Positions 19,519 to 29,422 are shown, counted from the stretch's first letter. The stretch: 64,000 nt of DNA from Azospirillum sp. OGB3 (GCF_014192915.1 NZ_JACHYN010000001.1:62001-126000); one strand, 5' to 3'. Numbers and translations: made by a program. The notes: generated from the letters alone by a model not told the origin.

Positions 19519-21771
19519 CTACAGGAAGCTGTAGGGATCGACGTCCACTTGCACGCGCACGTTGGGCGGAATCTCCACCCGCTCCAGCCACTGGGCGATC
19601 AGGGGTTGCACCTGAACGGTGCGCGGTGCCTTCAGCAGCAGACGCCGCCGATGCCGGCCCCGCAACAGGGCGAGCGGCGCCGGGGCGGGCCCCAGCACCG
19701 CGACGGTGTCGCTGCGCGGCGCGGCGCGGCCCAGCGCGATGGACAGCTTCTCCACCGCCGCCGCGTCCTCCCCCGACACGATCAGGGCGGCCAGACGCCC
19801 GAAGGGCGGCATCCCGGCCTCCAGCCGCATCTCCGCCTCCAGCTGGTAGAAGCCGTCGCGGTCCCCGGCGGCCAGCGCCTGCATCACCGGATGCTCGGGC
19901 ATATAGGTCTGCAGCATCACCCGCCCCGGCCGCTCGCCGCGCCCGGCGCGCCCGGCCACCTGATGGAGGAGCTGGTAGGTCCGCTCCCCCGCCCGCAGAT
20001 CGCCGCCCGCCAGCCCGAGGTCGGCGTCGACCACCCCGACCAGGGTCAGCATGGGAAAATGGTGGCCCTTCGCCATCACCTGGGTGCCGATCAGGATGTC
20101 CAGCTCGTGGTCGGCGATGCGGCGGACCATCTCCTGGATGGCGCGGGGGCCGAACAGCGTGTCCGACGCCATGATGGCGGCCCGGGCGTCGGGGAACAGC
20201 TCCGCCACCTCCTCGGCGATGCGCTCCACGCCCGGACCGCAGGCCGCCAAAGTCCCCTCCTCGCCGCATTCCGGGCAGGTCGGGGAGAGCGGCTGCGACA
20301 GGCCGCAATGGTGGCACTGGAGCTTGCGGGCCAGCCGGTGCTCGACCAGCCACGCCGTGCAGTTGGGGCATTGCAGCCGGTGCCCGCAGGCCCGGCACAG
20401 GGTCAGCGGGGCATAGCCGCGGCGGTTGAGGAACAGCATCACCTGCTCCTTCTCCGCCAGCGTCTGCTCGATGGCTTTCTTCAGCGACGGGGCCAGCCAG
20501 TGGCGGGCCGGCGGCCGGTCCTTGCGCAGGTCCACCAGCTCCACGTCGGGCAGAACGGCGCCGCCGTGGCGGCCCGGCAGCTCGATGCGGGCGTAGCGGT
20601 GGCTGTCGGCGTTGACCTTGGTCTCCAGCGACGGGGTGGCGGAGACCAGCACGGTGGGGATGCCGCCGAGATGCGCCCGCGCGACGGCCATGTCGCGGGC
20701 GTGGTAGATCGACCCCTCCTCCTGCTTGTAGGCGGAGTCGTGCTCCTCGTCGATGATGATGACGCCGAGGTTCTTGTAGGGCAGGAACAGGGCGGAGCGG
20801 GCGCCGACGACCACCGGCACCTCGCCGTTGGCCACCGCCCGCCAGGTGTCGCGGCGCTGCGCCCCGGTCAGCTCGGAATGCCATTCCGCCGGCGGCGCGC
20901 CGAAGCGGCGGGCGAAGCGCTCCAGCCACTGCGCCGACAGGGCGATTTCCGGAAGCAGCACCAGCGCCTGCTTGCCCGCCTTCAGGGCGGCGGCGATGGC
21001 CTCGTAATAGACCTCCGTCTTGCCGGAGCCGGTCACCCCGTCGAGCAGCACGGTGGAATAGACGCCGGACTCCACGCGGGCGCGCAGGTCGGCCGCCGCG
21101 GCCTCCTGGTCGGCGGACAGGGTGGGGCCGGGGCGGTGGCAGTCGGGCCGCCCGAGCCTGGTCGGCTGGAGCAGCACCGGCTCCAGCAGCCCGGCCTCGG
21201 CCAGCCCGCGCACCACGGTGACGCCGCAGCCGGCCTCCTCCGCCAGTTCCGCCGGGGTGCGCGGCGGGCTGTCCTCCAGCAGGGCCAGCACACGCCGCCG
21301 CGGGTCGGTCATCTTGAAGCCGGGCGGCGGCTCCGCGTCGGGCTTGCGCAGGTAGGCGAGCGTCGCCTTCGCCGGCTCCAGCGCCGAGGGCACGCTGATC
21401 GCCATGCGCAGCACATGGCCCGGCGGCGTCATGGTGTAGGCGGCGACCCACTCCACGAACTTGCGCTCGACCTCCGGCATCGGCGGCACGTCGAAGCGGC
21501 GGACCACCGGCTTCAGCCGGGCGGCCGCCACGACTCCGGCGCCGTCGCCCCACACCACGCCCAGCACGCGGCGCGGCCCCAGCGGAACCTCCACGTAATC
21601 GCCGGGGACGAGGGACATCCCGGCGGGCACGCGGTAGTCGTAGGCCTCGCGCAGCGGCAGCGGCAGCAGCACGCGGACGCGCGGGTCCGCGTCCACCGGC
21701 ACCGTGCCCGGCAGAAGAGCCTGCGCTGAATCTCCGGAACCGGCCCCGGATCTGGCGGAATTTTCACGCAT
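19519..21771 (-). CDS. priA: Primosomal protein N' (replication restart helicase)
   Basis: The 750-residue PriA helicase that reloads the replisome at repaired forks. Domain order: N-terminal 3' DNA-binding and winged-helix domains (1-220), helicase lobe 1 with Walker [15 protein letters not shown] and a DEEHD box, the zinc-binding insert with paired CxxC motifs ([23 protein letters not shown]), and helicase lobe 2 with [12 protein letters not shown] and QVAGRAGRG. Complete. ATG at 21771; the divergent transaldolase gene starts 88 bases away, so the two share a promoter region. Confidence 0.97.
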   Translation of the reverse strand: MRENSARSGAGSGDSAQALLPGTVPVDADPRVRVLLPLPLREAYDYRVPAGMSLVPGDYVEVPLGPRRVLGVVWGDGAGVVAAARLKPVVRRFDVPPMPEVERKFVEWVAAYTMTPPGHVLRMAISVPSALEPAKATLAYLRKPDAEPPPGFKMTDPRRRVLALLEDSPPRTPAELAEEAGCGVTVVRGLAEAGLLEPVLLQPTRLGRPDCHRPGPTLSADQEAAAADLRARVESGVYSTVLLDGVTGSGKTEVYYEAIAAALKAGKQALVLLPEIALSAQWLERFARRFGAPPAEWHSELTGAQRRDTWRAVANGEVPVVVGARSALFLPYKNLGVIIIDEEHDSAYKQEEGSIYHARDMAVARAHLGGIPTVLVSATPSLETKVNADSHRYARIELPGRHGGAVLPDVELVDLRKDRPPARHWLAPSLKKAIEQTLAEKEQVMLFLNRRGYAPLTLCRACGHRLQCPNCTAWLVEHRLARKLQCHHCGLSQPLSPTCPECGEEGTLAACGPGVERIAEEVAELFPDARAAIMASDTLFGPRAIQEMVRRIADHELDILIGTQVMAKGHHFPMLTLVGVVDADLGLAGGDLRAGERTYQLLHQVAGRAGRGERPGRVMLQTYMPEHPVMQALAAGDRDGFYQLEAEMRLEAGMPPFGRLAALIVSGEDAAAVEKLSIALGRAAPRSDTVAVLGPAPAPLALLRGRHRRRLLLKAPRTVQVQPLIAQWLERVEIPPNVRVQVDVDPYSFL

Positions 21772-21859
21772 CGGCTAGAGTGCCCCCTGGCCGCGACGCC
21801 GGGCAGCGAATCCCGGGAAACAGGGCACGGTCTTCCTCAGCAAGTATGGATTCCAGGTC

Positions 21860-22516
21860 ATGAAGTTCTTCGTTGACACCGCCGACATCGCCGAGATCCG
21901 CGATCTGGCCGACACGGGCCTGCTGGACGGTGTTACCACCAACCCCTCCCTCGTCGCCAAGACCGGTCGCAGCTTCCTCGACCTCGTGGCCGAAATTTGT
22001 GACGTGGTGGACGGCCCGGTCAGCGCCGAGGTGGCCTCCACCGACTTCGAGACCATGCTGGCGGAAGGGAAGAAGCTTGCCAAGATCGCCGACAACGTCA
22101 CGGTCAAGGTTCCGCTGACCCCGGCCGGCCTGAAGACCTGCAAGGCGCTGTCCTCCGAAGGCACGATGGTCAACGTCACGCTGTGCTTCTCCCCGGCCCA
22201 GGCGATCCTGGCGGCCAAGGCCGGCGCCAGCTTCGTGTCGCCCTTCGTCGGCCGCCTGGACGACATCGGGCAGGACGGCATGGGCCTGATCGCCGACATC
22301 GTGGAGATTTACAGCAACTACGACTACTTCAAGACCGAAGTGCTGGTCGCCTCGATCCGCAACCCGATCCACATCGTCGACTCCGCCCGCCTGGGCGCCC
22401 ACGTCGTCACCGCCCCGCCGTCGGTCCTGAAGCAGCTCTTCAACCATCCGCTGACCGACAAGGGCCTCGCCCAGTTCGTCGCCGACTGGCAGAAGACCGG
22501 CCAGTCCATCCTCTGA
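21860..22516 (+). CDS. fsa: Transaldolase / fructose-6-phosphate aldolase (TalC/Fsa family)
   Basis: A 218-residue short transaldolase of the MipB/TalC subfamily. It carries out dihydroxyacetone transfer in the pentose phosphate pathway, or aldol cleavage of fructose 6-phosphate; sequence alone does not separate these. Seen: [15 protein letters not shown], the TTNPSL motif, the Schiff-base Lys in [20 protein letters not shown] and [11 protein letters not shown]. Length is that of the short family. Starts a plus-strand run with DUF484 and xerC (gap of 10 bases). Confidence 0.95.
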   Translation: MKFFVDTADIAEIRDLADTGLLDGVTTNPSLVAKTGRSFLDLVAEICDVVDGPVSAEVASTDFETMLAEGKKLAKIADNVTVKVPLTPAGLKTCKALSSEGTMVNVTLCFSPAQAILAAKAGASFVSPFVGRLDDIGQDGMGLIADIVEIYSNYDYFKTEVLVASIRNPIHIVDSARLGAHVVTAPPSVLKQLFNHPLTDKGLAQFVADWQKTGQSIL

Positions 22517-22526
22517 GGACGGCAGC

Positions 22527-23240
22527 ATGGGCCGGGAGCCGGGACACACCCCCCACCGGAAGGACGCGCCGACCGCCGAGGAGGTGCACGCCTACCTGCG
22601 GGACCATCCCGACTTCCTGGTCCATCACGGCGATCTGGTCCACCACCTGACTCCGCCGTCGCAGGACCGCGGGCGCGGGGTGGTGGACCTGCAGGCCTAC
22701 ATGGTCGAGCGCCTGCGCGGCGAGGTCCGCCTGCTGAAGGACCAGCAGCGCGAGCTGATCGGCACCTCGCGCGCCAACATGAACAGCCAGAACCGCATCC
22801 ACGCGGCGGTGCTGTTCCTCCTCGACGCGCAGAGCTTCGAACAGCTCATCCAGACCATCACCACCGATCTCGCGGTGCTGCTCGACCTGGACGTCGCCTG
22901 CCTGATCGTCGAATCGAACGGCCACGACACCCCGCATGTCCAGACCTCCGGCGTGCGGGTGGTCGAGCCGGGGACCGTCGACCGCTGGCTGGGCAAGGCC
23001 GACGTGGCGCTGAACGCCGACATCCAGGGCGACCCGGAGCTGTACGGCCCCGGCGCCGGGCTGGTGCGGTCGGAGATCCTGATCCGCCTCCAGGTGTCCA
23101 GCGAGACGCCGGACGGCATGCTGGCCTTCGGCAGCCGCGAGCCCGGCACCTTCCACAGCGGCCAGGGCACGGAACTGGTCGGCTTCCTCGCCCGCGTGGT
23201 CGAGCGGGTCATCCGCGGCTGGCTCGAACTGCCGGCCTGA
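22527..23240 (+). CDS. DUF484 family protein (GAF-like)
   Basis: A 237-residue protein of the DUF484 family, widely found just upstream of xerC. The N terminus has VHAYLRDHPDFLVHHGDL, then a short coiled coil (VERLRGEVRLLKDQQREL), then a GAF-like domain up to LEL near the C terminus. Biochemical role unknown. ATG at 22527 follows TGAGGACGG; xerC begins 13 bases after its stop, so they are very likely co-transcribed. Confidence 0.9.
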   Translation: MGREPGHTPHRKDAPTAEEVHAYLRDHPDFLVHHGDLVHHLTPPSQDRGRGVVDLQAYMVERLRGEVRLLKDQQRELIGTSRANMNSQNRIHAAVLFLLDAQSFEQLIQTITTDLAVLLDLDVACLIVESNGHDTPHVQTSGVRVVEPGTVDRWLGKADVALNADIQGDPELYGPGAGLVRSEILIRLQVSSETPDGMLAFGSREPGTFHSGQGTELVGFLARVVERVIRGWLELPA

Positions 23241-23253
23241 GCCACGAGAGCGC

Positions 23254-24213
23254 ATGACCGGAAAACAGAACCCCGTCCTCGGCTTCGCCGCACAGCCGGA
23301 CGTGCAGGACGTGCTGGTCCACTGGCGCCGCTGGATGGAGAGCGAGCGCAACGTCTCGCCCCACACGCTGACCGCCTACATCGGCGACGTCGCGACCTTC
23401 CTGGAATTCATCACCGGCTATCAGGCGAAGCCGCCGTCGATGAACGACCTCGCCGCGCTGACCGTCACCGACTTCCGCTCCTGGCTGTCCCACCTCGCCA
23501 TGAAGGGGATCGGCTCCAACAGCCGGTCGCGCGCCCTGTCGTCGGTGCGCAACCTGTTCCGCTGGATGGACCGCGACGGCCGGCTGCACAACCCGGCGAT
23601 CAACACCTTCTCAGGCCCGCGCATCAAGCGCCCGGCGCCGAAGCCGCTGACCGTGCTGGACGCCGACCGCCTGCTGGAGGAGTCGGAGAAGGAGCCGGAC
23701 GAGCCGTGGGTCGGCAAGCGCGACCGGGCGCTGTTCACGCTGCTCTACGGCTGCGGCCTGCGCATCTCGGAAGCGCTGAACCTGACGCGCCGCGAGGCGC
23801 CGCTCGGCGAGACGCTGCGCGTCACCGGCAAGGGCAACAAGGAACGGATCGTCCCGGTGCTGCCGGCGGTGACGGAGGCGGTGCGCGCCTACATGGACGC
23901 CTGCCCTTACAAGCAGGGTCCGGACGCGCCGCTGTTCGTCGGGGTGCGCGGCGGGCAGCTCGCCCCGGCCATCGCGCAGCGGCGGATGCGCGACCTGCGC
24001 CGCCTGATGGGGCTGCCGGAAACCGCGACGCCGCACGCGCTGCGGCACAGCTTCGCCACGCATCTGCTGGCGGACGGCGGCGACCTGCGGGCGATCCAGG
24101 ATCTGCTGGGCCACGCCTCGCTGTCGACGACGCAGCGCTACACGGACGTGGAGAGCGAGCAGCTGATGCAGGTGTACCGCTCGGCCCACCCGCGGGCGAA
24201 GAAGACGCCGTAG
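23254..24213 (+). CDS. xerC: Tyrosine recombinase XerC
   Basis: Site-specific recombinase of 319 residues that, with XerD, resolves chromosome dimers at dif. The N-terminal SAM-like DNA-binding domain (about 12-105) precedes the catalytic domain with all active residues: Arg in GCGLRISEAL, Lys in GKGNKERIVPV, HxxR in HALRHSFATHLL, His in LGHASLSTTQ and Tyr in QRYTDV. Cellular context (DUF484 upstream) supports a housekeeping Xer rather than a phage integrase. It converges on lpdA across a palindromic repeat. Confidence 0.93.
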   Translation: MTGKQNPVLGFAAQPDVQDVLVHWRRWMESERNVSPHTLTAYIGDVATFLEFITGYQAKPPSMNDLAALTVTDFRSWLSHLAMKGIGSNSRSRALSSVRNLFRWMDRDGRLHNPAINTFSGPRIKRPAPKPLTVLDADRLLEESEKEPDEPWVGKRDRALFTLLYGCGLRISEALNLTRREAPLGETLRVTGKGNKERIVPVLPAVTEAVRAYMDACPYKQGPDAPLFVGVRGGQLAPAIAQRRMRDLRRLMGLPETATPHALRHSFATHLLADGGDLRAIQDLLGHASLSTTQRYTDVESEQLMQVYRSAHPRAKKTP

Positions 24214-24240
24214 GGTCGGAGGGAGGGACGGAGGTACATT

Positions 24241-24318
24241 GCCCCCTCCCCGACCCTCCCCCGCTTCGCAGGGGAGGGGGAAAGAGGGGCCTCCCCCGCT
24301 TCGCAGGGGAGGGAGAGG
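24241..24318. repeat. Palindromic element, copy B
   Basis: Two tandem units, 24254-24278 and 24290-24313, each CCCTCCCC-C-GC / GC-A-GGGGAGGG with loop TTC. It lies between the convergent xerC and lpdA genes and may act as a two-way transcription end or mRNA 3' stabiliser. Confidence 0.88.
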
Positions 24319-24331
24319 AGAGAGACGCGCC

Positions 24332-25732
24332 TTAGATGTGCAGGGCGCGGCCGTCCACGGCCAGTGCGGCTTCCTTGGTCACCTCCGACAGGGTCGGGTG
24401 GGCGTGGCAGGTGCGGGCGATGTCCTCGGCGGAGGCGCTGAACTCCATCGCCACGCCCAGCTCGCCGACCATCTCCGAGACGTTCGGGCCGACCATGTGG
24501 ACGCCCAGCACCTTGTCGGTGCGCGCGTCGGCCAGGATCTTCACGAAGCCGTCGGTGGTGCCGCTGGCGCGGGCGCGGCCGTTGGCGGTGAAGGGGAACT
24601 TGCCCGCCTTGTAGGCGACGCCCGCGGCCTTCAGCTCCTCCTCGGTCTTGCCGACCGCAGCCACTTCCGGCCAGGTGTAGACGACGCCGGGGACGAGGTC
24701 GTGGTTGACGTGGCCCGCCTGACCGGCCAGCAGCTCGGCGAGAGCGACGCCCTCCTCCTCGGCCTTGTGGGCCAGCATCGGGCCTTCGACCACGTCGCCG
24801 ATGGCGTAGATGCCCGGCACGTTGGTCTCGAAATGCTTGCCGATCTTCACGCGGCCGCGGTTGTCCATCTCCACGCCGACGGCGTCGAGGCCCAGCCCGT
24901 TGGTGTAGGCGCGGCGGCCGATGGCGACCAGCACGACGTCGGCCTCGACCTCCTCGGCGGTGCCGCCGGCGGCGGGCTCGACCGACAGGGTGACGCCGGT
25001 GTTGGTGATCTTGGCGCCGGTGACCTTGGAGCTGAGCTTGAAGGTCATCCCCTGCTTGCCCAGGATGCGCTGCATCTGCTTGGACACCTCGCCGTCCATG
25101 GTCGGCAGGATGCGGTCCAGGAACTCGACCACGGTGACCTGCGCGCCGAGACGGCCCCAGACCGAGCCCAGTTCCAGACCGATCACGCCGCCGCCGATGA
25201 CGACGAGGCGCTTCGGCACCTCCGGCAGCTCCAGGGCCCCGGTGGAGGAGACGATCTTCTGCTCGTCGATCTCGATGCCCGGCAGCGGGGTGACTTCCGA
25301 GCCGGTGGCGATGACGATGGCCTTGGCCGCCGTGATGGTGCCGACGCCCTCGACCTCGACGGTGTTCGGGGCGGTGATGCGGCCCGCACCCTTCAGCCAC
25401 GCGATCTTGTTCTTCTTGAACAGGAACTCGATGCCGCCGGTGTTCTCTTTGACGACCTTGTCCTTGTGGGACAGCATGCCCGGCAGGTCCAGCTCGACGC
25501 CGCCGACCTTGATGCCGAACTTGGCGAGGCCGTGCTTGGCCTCCTCAAACTTCTCCGACGCGGCGAGCAGCGCCTTGGAGGGGATGCAGCCCACATTCAA
25601 GCAGGTGCCGCCCAGCGCGCTGCGCTTTTCGACGCAGGCGACCTTGAAACCGAGCTGCGCCGCACGGATCGCGCAGACATACCCGCCGGGACCGCCGCCA
25701 ACCACGACGACGTCGAAAGTGCTTTCAGCCAT
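24332..25732 (-). CDS. lpdA: Dihydrolipoyl dehydrogenase (E3)
   Basis: The FAD-dependent E3 subunit of 2-oxoacid dehydrogenase complexes, which reoxidises lipoamide with NAD+. The 466 residues contain the FAD motif [20 protein letters not shown], the redox disulfide in [16 protein letters not shown], the NAD motif [14 protein letters not shown] and the C-terminal HAHPTLSE with the active-site His-Glu. ATG at 25732 chosen by GGAAGGAAAG upstream; another ATG seven codons earlier is possible. The E1/E2 genes are not in the window. Confidence 0.97.
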   Translation of the reverse strand: MAESTFDVVVVGGGPGGYVCAIRAAQLGFKVACVEKRSALGGTCLNVGCIPSKALLAASEKFEEAKHGLAKFGIKVGGVELDLPGMLSHKDKVVKENTGGIEFLFKKNKIAWLKGAGRITAPNTVEVEGVGTITAAKAIVIATGSEVTPLPGIEIDEQKIVSSTGALELPEVPKRLVVIGGGVIGLELGSVWGRLGAQVTVVEFLDRILPTMDGEVSKQMQRILGKQGMTFKLSSKVTGAKITNTGVTLSVEPAAGGTAEEVEADVVLVAIGRRAYTNGLGLDAVGVEMDNRGRVKIGKHFETNVPGIYAIGDVVEGPMLAHKAEEEGVALAELLAGQAGHVNHDLVPGVVYTWPEVAAVGKTEEELKAAGVAYKAGKFPFTANGRARASGTTDGFVKILADARTDKVLGVHMVGPNVSEMVGELGVAMEFSASAEDIARTCHAHPTLSEVTKEAALAVDGRALHI

Positions 25733-25874
25733 TGGGGGCTTTCCTTCCGCCATTTTTGTGTTTGCCAAAAGCCTTCCCGTCCAGCGGGGAGGGCCGCGCG
25801 CCGATTTATGCCGCCGCTCACGCCAACTGGCAACGGGACAGTTCGTCCGGGGGAAGGGATGCCGGGTTGAACGA

Positions 25875-25933
25875 CCGGCATGGGAACGACCGGAACCCAT
25901 GCCGGAACGGGGGAACCGGGGCCGGCGCCCCGG
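25875..25933. terminator. Paired hairpins downstream of the PD-(D/E)XK-like gene
   Basis: Two inverted repeats lie side by side: CCGGCATGGG / CCCATGCCGG (10-bp stem, 11-base loop, 25875-25905) and CCGGGGC / GCCCCGG (25916-25933). They sit just past the end of the minus-strand gene at 25939 and before lpdA. No T-run follows, so their role as terminators is inferred from position. Confidence 0.5.
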
Positions 25934-25938
25934 CCACG

Positions 25939-26586
25939 TCACACCGAAACGGCGACGAGGAACAAACGATCGAGGCCGCCCGGGGCGACATTCGCCAAGG
26001 TGGTGACCCGACTGTTCTGGTTGTAATTGTTGTTGAAAACATCGTACACATAGGCTCTGCGCCCGCCCTGCATGAACCAGGCAAGACTGTTTATATCGGC
26101 CTGATTGAAGGTGCCGAAAGTCGCCAGAACCGAGATACAGTTCAGATTGCCGTTGCTGGCGGTCAGGATCTGTTGTTTCACGACGTCGGCCTCGAAACGG
26201 CCCCAGGCGTTGAGCACGGCATTATTCCGCGTCGCATTTATGCACTTCAGCTCGATGTAGGCCTCGTCCGCCATGCCTTGGGTACGGTGCAGAAAGAAAT
26301 CGGCCCGCGCAGCGGCATTGCGTTTGGTCGCGGTTCCCGCGACCCCCGCCACCGCCGAGTAGGTCAGAAATTGCCTCCTTTGGTTGGTGGAGGGATAGGG
26401 CTGTTCCCGTTCGCAGGTCCAGTTGCCGTCGGCGTGCAGAAACGCATGCGCGATTTCCAGCTGGAGCCAGACTTCCCAGCCGCCGCGGATGCGGTCGTTC
26501 CGGGCGAAGACGCTGGCCCGTTCAAGATTGATGTACCCGTGGTTGAATGCGTCTTCGATGGTGGTCAGGAGTTGCTGGCAACGCAT
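25939..26586 (-). CDS. Unrecognised protein with PD-(D/E)XK-nuclease-like motif
   Basis: I do not recognise the family. The 215-residue protein has an N-terminal helix pair, then an acidic residue in [10 protein letters not shown] (E44), a strand with D96 in RADFFL, and E112-L-K114 in AYIELKCIN. This E...D...ExK order and spacing is that of the PD-(D/E)XK nuclease fold. The gene is visibly AT-richer than both neighbours and uses many AAT/TTG-type codons, which suggests recent transfer. ATG at 26586 follows GGGAAGGAA, a strong site; an ATG at 26640 lies inside a hairpin. No partner methylase, toxin or antitoxin is adjacent. It could be a restriction-type or DNA-repair nuclease, or an inactive relative. 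Confidence 0.6.
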   Translation of the reverse strand: MRCQQLLTTIEDAFNHGYINLERASVFARNDRIRGGWEVWLQLEIAHAFLHADGNWTCEREQPYPSTNQRRQFLTYSAVAGVAGTATKRNAAARADFFLHRTQGMADEAYIELKCINATRNNAVLNAWGRFEADVVKQQILTASNGNLNCISVLATFGTFNQADINSLAWFMQGGRRAYVYDVFNNNYNQNSRVTTLANVAPGGLDRLFLVAVSV

Positions 26587-26605
26587 GACGGTGTTCCTTC
26601 CCTCG

Positions 26606-26640
26606 ATGCCGGGCCGGAACGGTGGTCCGGGCCTCGGCAT
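26606..26640 (-). terminator. Hairpin downstream of the alpha/beta hydrolase gene
   Basis: An imperfect inverted repeat, ATGCCGGGCCGGA against TCCGGGCCTCGGCAT with a 7-base loop, lies 35 bases past the hydrolase stop. It probably ends that transcript and insulates the following AT-richer gene. No clear T-run. Confidence 0.45.
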
Positions 26641-26674
26641 AGGGACGGTTGCGCATCGCGTGGCGTGAGCGGGT

Positions 26675-27556
26675 TCAGGCGGAAAGGAAATCCAGCAGCG
26701 CCCGCGCCGTCTCCTCCGGCGCCTCCTCGGGGATGAAATGGCCGGCGGGCATCACGTGGCCCTGGATGGCCGGGGCGTAGCCGCGCCAGATGCCCAGCGG
26801 GTCGTCGTAAAGGCGCCCGACCGCGCTGTTGCGGCCCCACAGGAACAAGGCGGGTCCTTCCACCTTGCGGCCCGCCGCCCGGTCGGCGCGGTCGTGCTCC
26901 AGGTCGATGCTGGCGGCGGCGCGGTAGTCCTCGCACATGGCGTGGACCGTGGCGGGGTCGCGGAAGGCGGCGCGGTAGGCCTCCATCGCCTCCGGCTCGA
27001 AGATGTCGGCGCTGCTGCCGATGGAGCCGAGCACCTGCCCCAGATAGAAGTCCGGGTCCGAACCGATCAGCCGTTCCGCCAGATTGTTCGGCTGGATCAG
27101 GAAGAACCAGTGATAGTAGGCGGTCGCCATGCGCTGGTCGATGCGAGCGAAGACCTCCAGCGTCGGCACCACGTCCAGGAAGGCGACGCGCTCGACCCGG
27201 TCGGGATGGTCGAGGACGAGCCGGTGGGCCACCCGCGCGCCGCGGTCGTGCCCGGCCAGCCGGAAGCGGTCGAAGCCCAGCGCGGCCATCACCGCCACCT
27301 GATCGCGCGCGTTGGCGCGTTTGCAGTAGGTCTCGTGCGCGGAATCGCCCGGCGGCTTCGACGATTGGCCGTACCCCCGCAGGTCGGTCAGCACCACGGT
27401 GAAGCGCTCGGCCAGCCGCGGCGCGACCCGGTTCCACAGGGCGTGGCACTGCGGAAACCCATGAAGCAGAAGGAGCGGCGGCCCCTCGCCGCCGACCAGC
27501 GTGTGGATCTCGGCGCCGTCGGTGGCGATGCGGTGGCGGGTGAACCCTTCGAACAT
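26675..27556 (-). CDS. Alpha/beta hydrolase, fluoroacetate-dehalogenase-like
   Basis: A 293-residue soluble alpha/beta hydrolase that aligns closely with fluoroacetate dehalogenases. It has the Asp nucleophile D104 in GHDRGARVAHR, the carboxylate-binding R105 and R108, the second Asp D128 in AFLDVVP, the general-base His H273 in GHFIPEEAP, and the halide-pocket pair H149-W150 in YYHWFFLIQP plus a Tyr near residue 211. The full haloacetate set is present, so dehalogenation of halo-acids is plausible. Some natural substrates of this family are non-halogenated. ATG at 27556. Flanking genes give no pathway hint. Confidence 0.8.
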   Translation of the reverse strand: MFEGFTRHRIATDGAEIHTLVGGEGPPLLLLHGFPQCHALWNRVAPRLAERFTVVLTDLRGYGQSSKPPGDSAHETYCKRANARDQVAVMAALGFDRFRLAGHDRGARVAHRLVLDHPDRVERVAFLDVVPTLEVFARIDQRMATAYYHWFFLIQPNNLAERLIGSDPDFYLGQVLGSIGSSADIFEPEAMEAYRAAFRDPATVHAMCEDYRAAASIDLEHDRADRAAGRKVEGPALFLWGRNSAVGRLYDDPLGIWRGYAPAIQGHVMPAGHFIPEEAPEETARALLDFLSA

Positions 27557-27616
27557 GCGCGCCCTCCCCTATCCGTTTGAGTGTGGAGAACTGTCCTTCC
27601 GCATCGCGGGTCTTCG

Positions 27617-27642
27617 GAAACCTTGGGTGGGTTTCTCGCGTT
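27617..27642 (+). promoter_or_regulatory. Candidate ECF (EcfG-type) promoter of entericidin gene
   Basis: GAAAC and CGTT are separated by 17 bases, close to the alphaproteobacterial general-stress sigma consensus GGAAC-N16/17-CGTT. It lies about 40 bases upstream of the entericidin start. One mismatch in the -35 element. Confidence 0.4.
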
Positions 27643-27680
27643 TTTCAGCCGATTGTTTTCGACCTCAAGAGGAAAATGCC

Positions 27681-27839
27681 ATGCGCAGCCTGAAGAAGCT
27701 CGTCCTTTTCGCCGCCCTGGGTGCCGCCCTGACCACCAGCCTCGCCGCCTGCAACACCGTCGAAGGCATGGGCCAGGACGTGCAGGCGGGCGGCCGCGCC
27801 GTGGAGCGCTCGTCGGACAGCGTCCAGAAGAAGATGTGA
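27681..27839 (+). CDS. Entericidin A/B family lipoprotein
   Basis: A 52-residue lipoprotein. Signal peptide with lipobox LAAC (Cys near residue 24), then the short family body NTVEGMGQDVQAGGRAVE. In enterobacteria entericidins are stress-induced lipoproteins linked to cell death control; here it stands alone, with no paired antidote gene. ATG follows AAGAGGAAAA. It is followed by a strong hairpin and converges on hldE. Confidence 0.88.
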   Translation: MRSLKKLVLFAALGAALTTSLAACNTVEGMGQDVQAGGRAVERSSDSVQKKM

Positions 27840-27857
27840 ACCCTTGAGGCGCGGACT

Positions 27858-27879
27858 CCCCGGAGCCACGGCTCCGGGG
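27858..27879. terminator. Bidirectional hairpin between entericidin gene and hldE
   Basis: A perfect 9-bp stem CCCCGGAGC / GCTCCGGGG with loop CACG, lying 19 bases after the entericidin stop and 18 before the hldE stop. Position between two convergent genes fits a shared terminator. T-run weak on both strands. Confidence 0.65.
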
Positions 27880-27896
27880 GTTCGGTGCCCCAAAAT

Positions 27897-29342
27897 TCAG
27901 CGCTGCATGCGCTTGATGGTGTTGGTCGTGCTCTGGCCGTCCACGAGGTCGGCCAGCACGACCTTGCCGCCGTAGCTCTGCACGAAGCCGGCGCCGACCA
28001 CCGTGGCGACGGTGTAGTCCGCCCCCTTCACCAGCACGTCGGGACGCAGGGCGCGGATCAGCTCCTCCGGCGTGTCCTCGCCGAAGATGACCACCAGATC
28101 GACGCAGGCCAGCGAGGCGAGCACCGTCGCCCGCGCCGTCTCGGTCTGCACCGGGCGCGTCTCGCCCTTCAGCCGCTTCACCGAGGCGTCGCTGTTCAGC
28201 CCGACCACCAGCACGTCGCAGGCCGCCTTGGCCTGGTTCAGCAGCGAAATGTGGCCGGGGTGCAGCAGGTCGAAGCAGCCGTTGGTGAAGCCCACCCGCT
28301 TGCCGCGGGCCCGCCAGCGCTCGGCCCGCTCGACCGCCTGCTCCAGCGTGTCGACCTTCTCCTCGCCGCTGCGCCATTCCTGCTCGTGCAGGGCGGACAG
28401 CAGCTCCGGCGCGCGGACCACCGCGGTGCCGACCTTTCCCACCACGATGCCGGCGGCCAGATTGGCCAGCCGCGCCGCGTCGGTCAGCTCCACCCCCACC
28501 GACAGGGCGGAGGTCAGCGTCGCCACCACCGTGTCGCCGGCGCCCGAGACGTCGAAGACCTCGCGCGCGTTGGCCGGCAGATGGGTGGCGCCGTCGCGGG
28601 TGACCACCGACATGCCGCGCTCGCTGCGCGTGGCGACCACGGCGTCGATGCCGCAGGTCTCCAGCAGGAAGCGGCAGGCGGCTTCGACCTCCGCGTCGCT
28701 GTCGGCGGGCATGCCGGTCGCCTGGATCAGCTCCTTGCGGTTGGGCGTGATGACGCTGGCCCCGCGGTAGCGCCCGAAATCGTCGCCCTTGGGATCGACC
28801 ACCACCGGCAGCCCGGCCTCCCGCGCCGCCTGGATGAGCTGCGCCACCAGAGCGTCGGTCAGCACGCCCTTGCCGTAGTCGGACAGGATCACCGCGCCCA
28901 CCGTCAGCAGGCCGGTGCGGGCGGCGACCATCACCTCCTCCTCCGACCCGATGGCGGCGATGGTCTCGGCGTCGGCGCGCAGGAGCTGCTGGCGCCCGGC
29001 GATGAAGCGCGTCTTGACGGTGGTCTGGCGCCCCGGCTCGGCGACCAGACCGCCGCCGTCGCCCGTCTCCTTCGCCACGAGGCGGACCAGCTCCAGCCCC
29101 GCCGCGTCCTCGCCCACCACCGACACGAAGCGGCAGCCGGCGCCCAGCGCCATGAGGTTGGCGGCCACGTTGCCGGCGCCGCCGAGCATGGCCGTCTCGC
29201 GCTCGATCCGCAGCACGGGGATCGGCGCCTCGGGGGACACGCGGTCGACCGACCCGTAGATGAATCGGTCGAGCATGACGTCGCCGACGCACAGCACGCT
29301 GGCGCGGGACAGGGAGTCGATGTGACGGGCAAGGTCGCTCAT
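27897..29342 (-). CDS. hldE: Bifunctional heptose-7-phosphate kinase / heptose-1-phosphate adenylyltransferase
   Basis: Makes ADP-heptose for the LPS inner core. In the 481-residue protein a ribokinase-like domain (about 1-320) has [19 protein letters not shown] and the [13 protein letters not shown] phosphate loop. It is followed by a nucleotidyltransferase domain (about 340-481) with [16 protein letters not shown] (HxGH) and VKGADY. Both halves are complete. ATG at 29342 chosen because the kinase domain begins here; an upstream frame extension crosses a palindromic repeat and is not credible. Confidence 0.95.
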   Translation of the reverse strand: MSDLARHIDSLSRASVLCVGDVMLDRFIYGSVDRVSPEAPIPVLRIERETAMLGGAGNVAANLMALGAGCRFVSVVGEDAAGLELVRLVAKETGDGGGLVAEPGRQTTVKTRFIAGRQQLLRADAETIAAIGSEEEVMVAARTGLLTVGAVILSDYGKGVLTDALVAQLIQAAREAGLPVVVDPKGDDFGRYRGASVITPNRKELIQATGMPADSDAEVEAACRFLLETCGIDAVVATRSERGMSVVTRDGATHLPANAREVFDVSGAGDTVVATLTSALSVGVELTDAARLANLAAGIVVGKVGTAVVRAPELLSALHEQEWRSGEEKVDTLEQAVERAERWRARGKRVGFTNGCFDLLHPGHISLLNQAKAACDVLVVGLNSDASVKRLKGETRPVQTETARATVLASLACVDLVVIFGEDTPEELIRALRPDVLVKGADYTVATVVGAGFVQSYGGKVVLADLVDGQSTTNTIKRMQR

Positions 29343-29393
29343 GCCGGTTCTACTACCAACCTTGCGCGCGGGGCGCCAGAGGGGAGCGCTCGT

Positions 29394-29422
29394 ATCCCCT
29401 CTCCCGAAGCGGGAGAGGGGAT
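29394..29422. repeat. Palindromic element, copy C
   Basis: A single perfect hairpin, 13-bp arms ATCCCCTCTCCCG / CGGGAGAGGGGAT with loop AAG. Unusual for the family here in lying between divergent genes (hldE and a histidine kinase), so it is in a promoter region rather than at gene ends. Confidence 0.85.

Noticed and set aside
23254..24213. Tyrosine recombinase as sign of a mobile element
   Set aside because: Its neighbour DUF484 and its full-length Xer features point to chromosomal XerC; no attachment sites or phage genes nearby.
24241..24318. Tandem hairpins considered as a CRISPR array
   Set aside because: Only two units, palindromic throughout, with no regular unique spacers and no cas genes.
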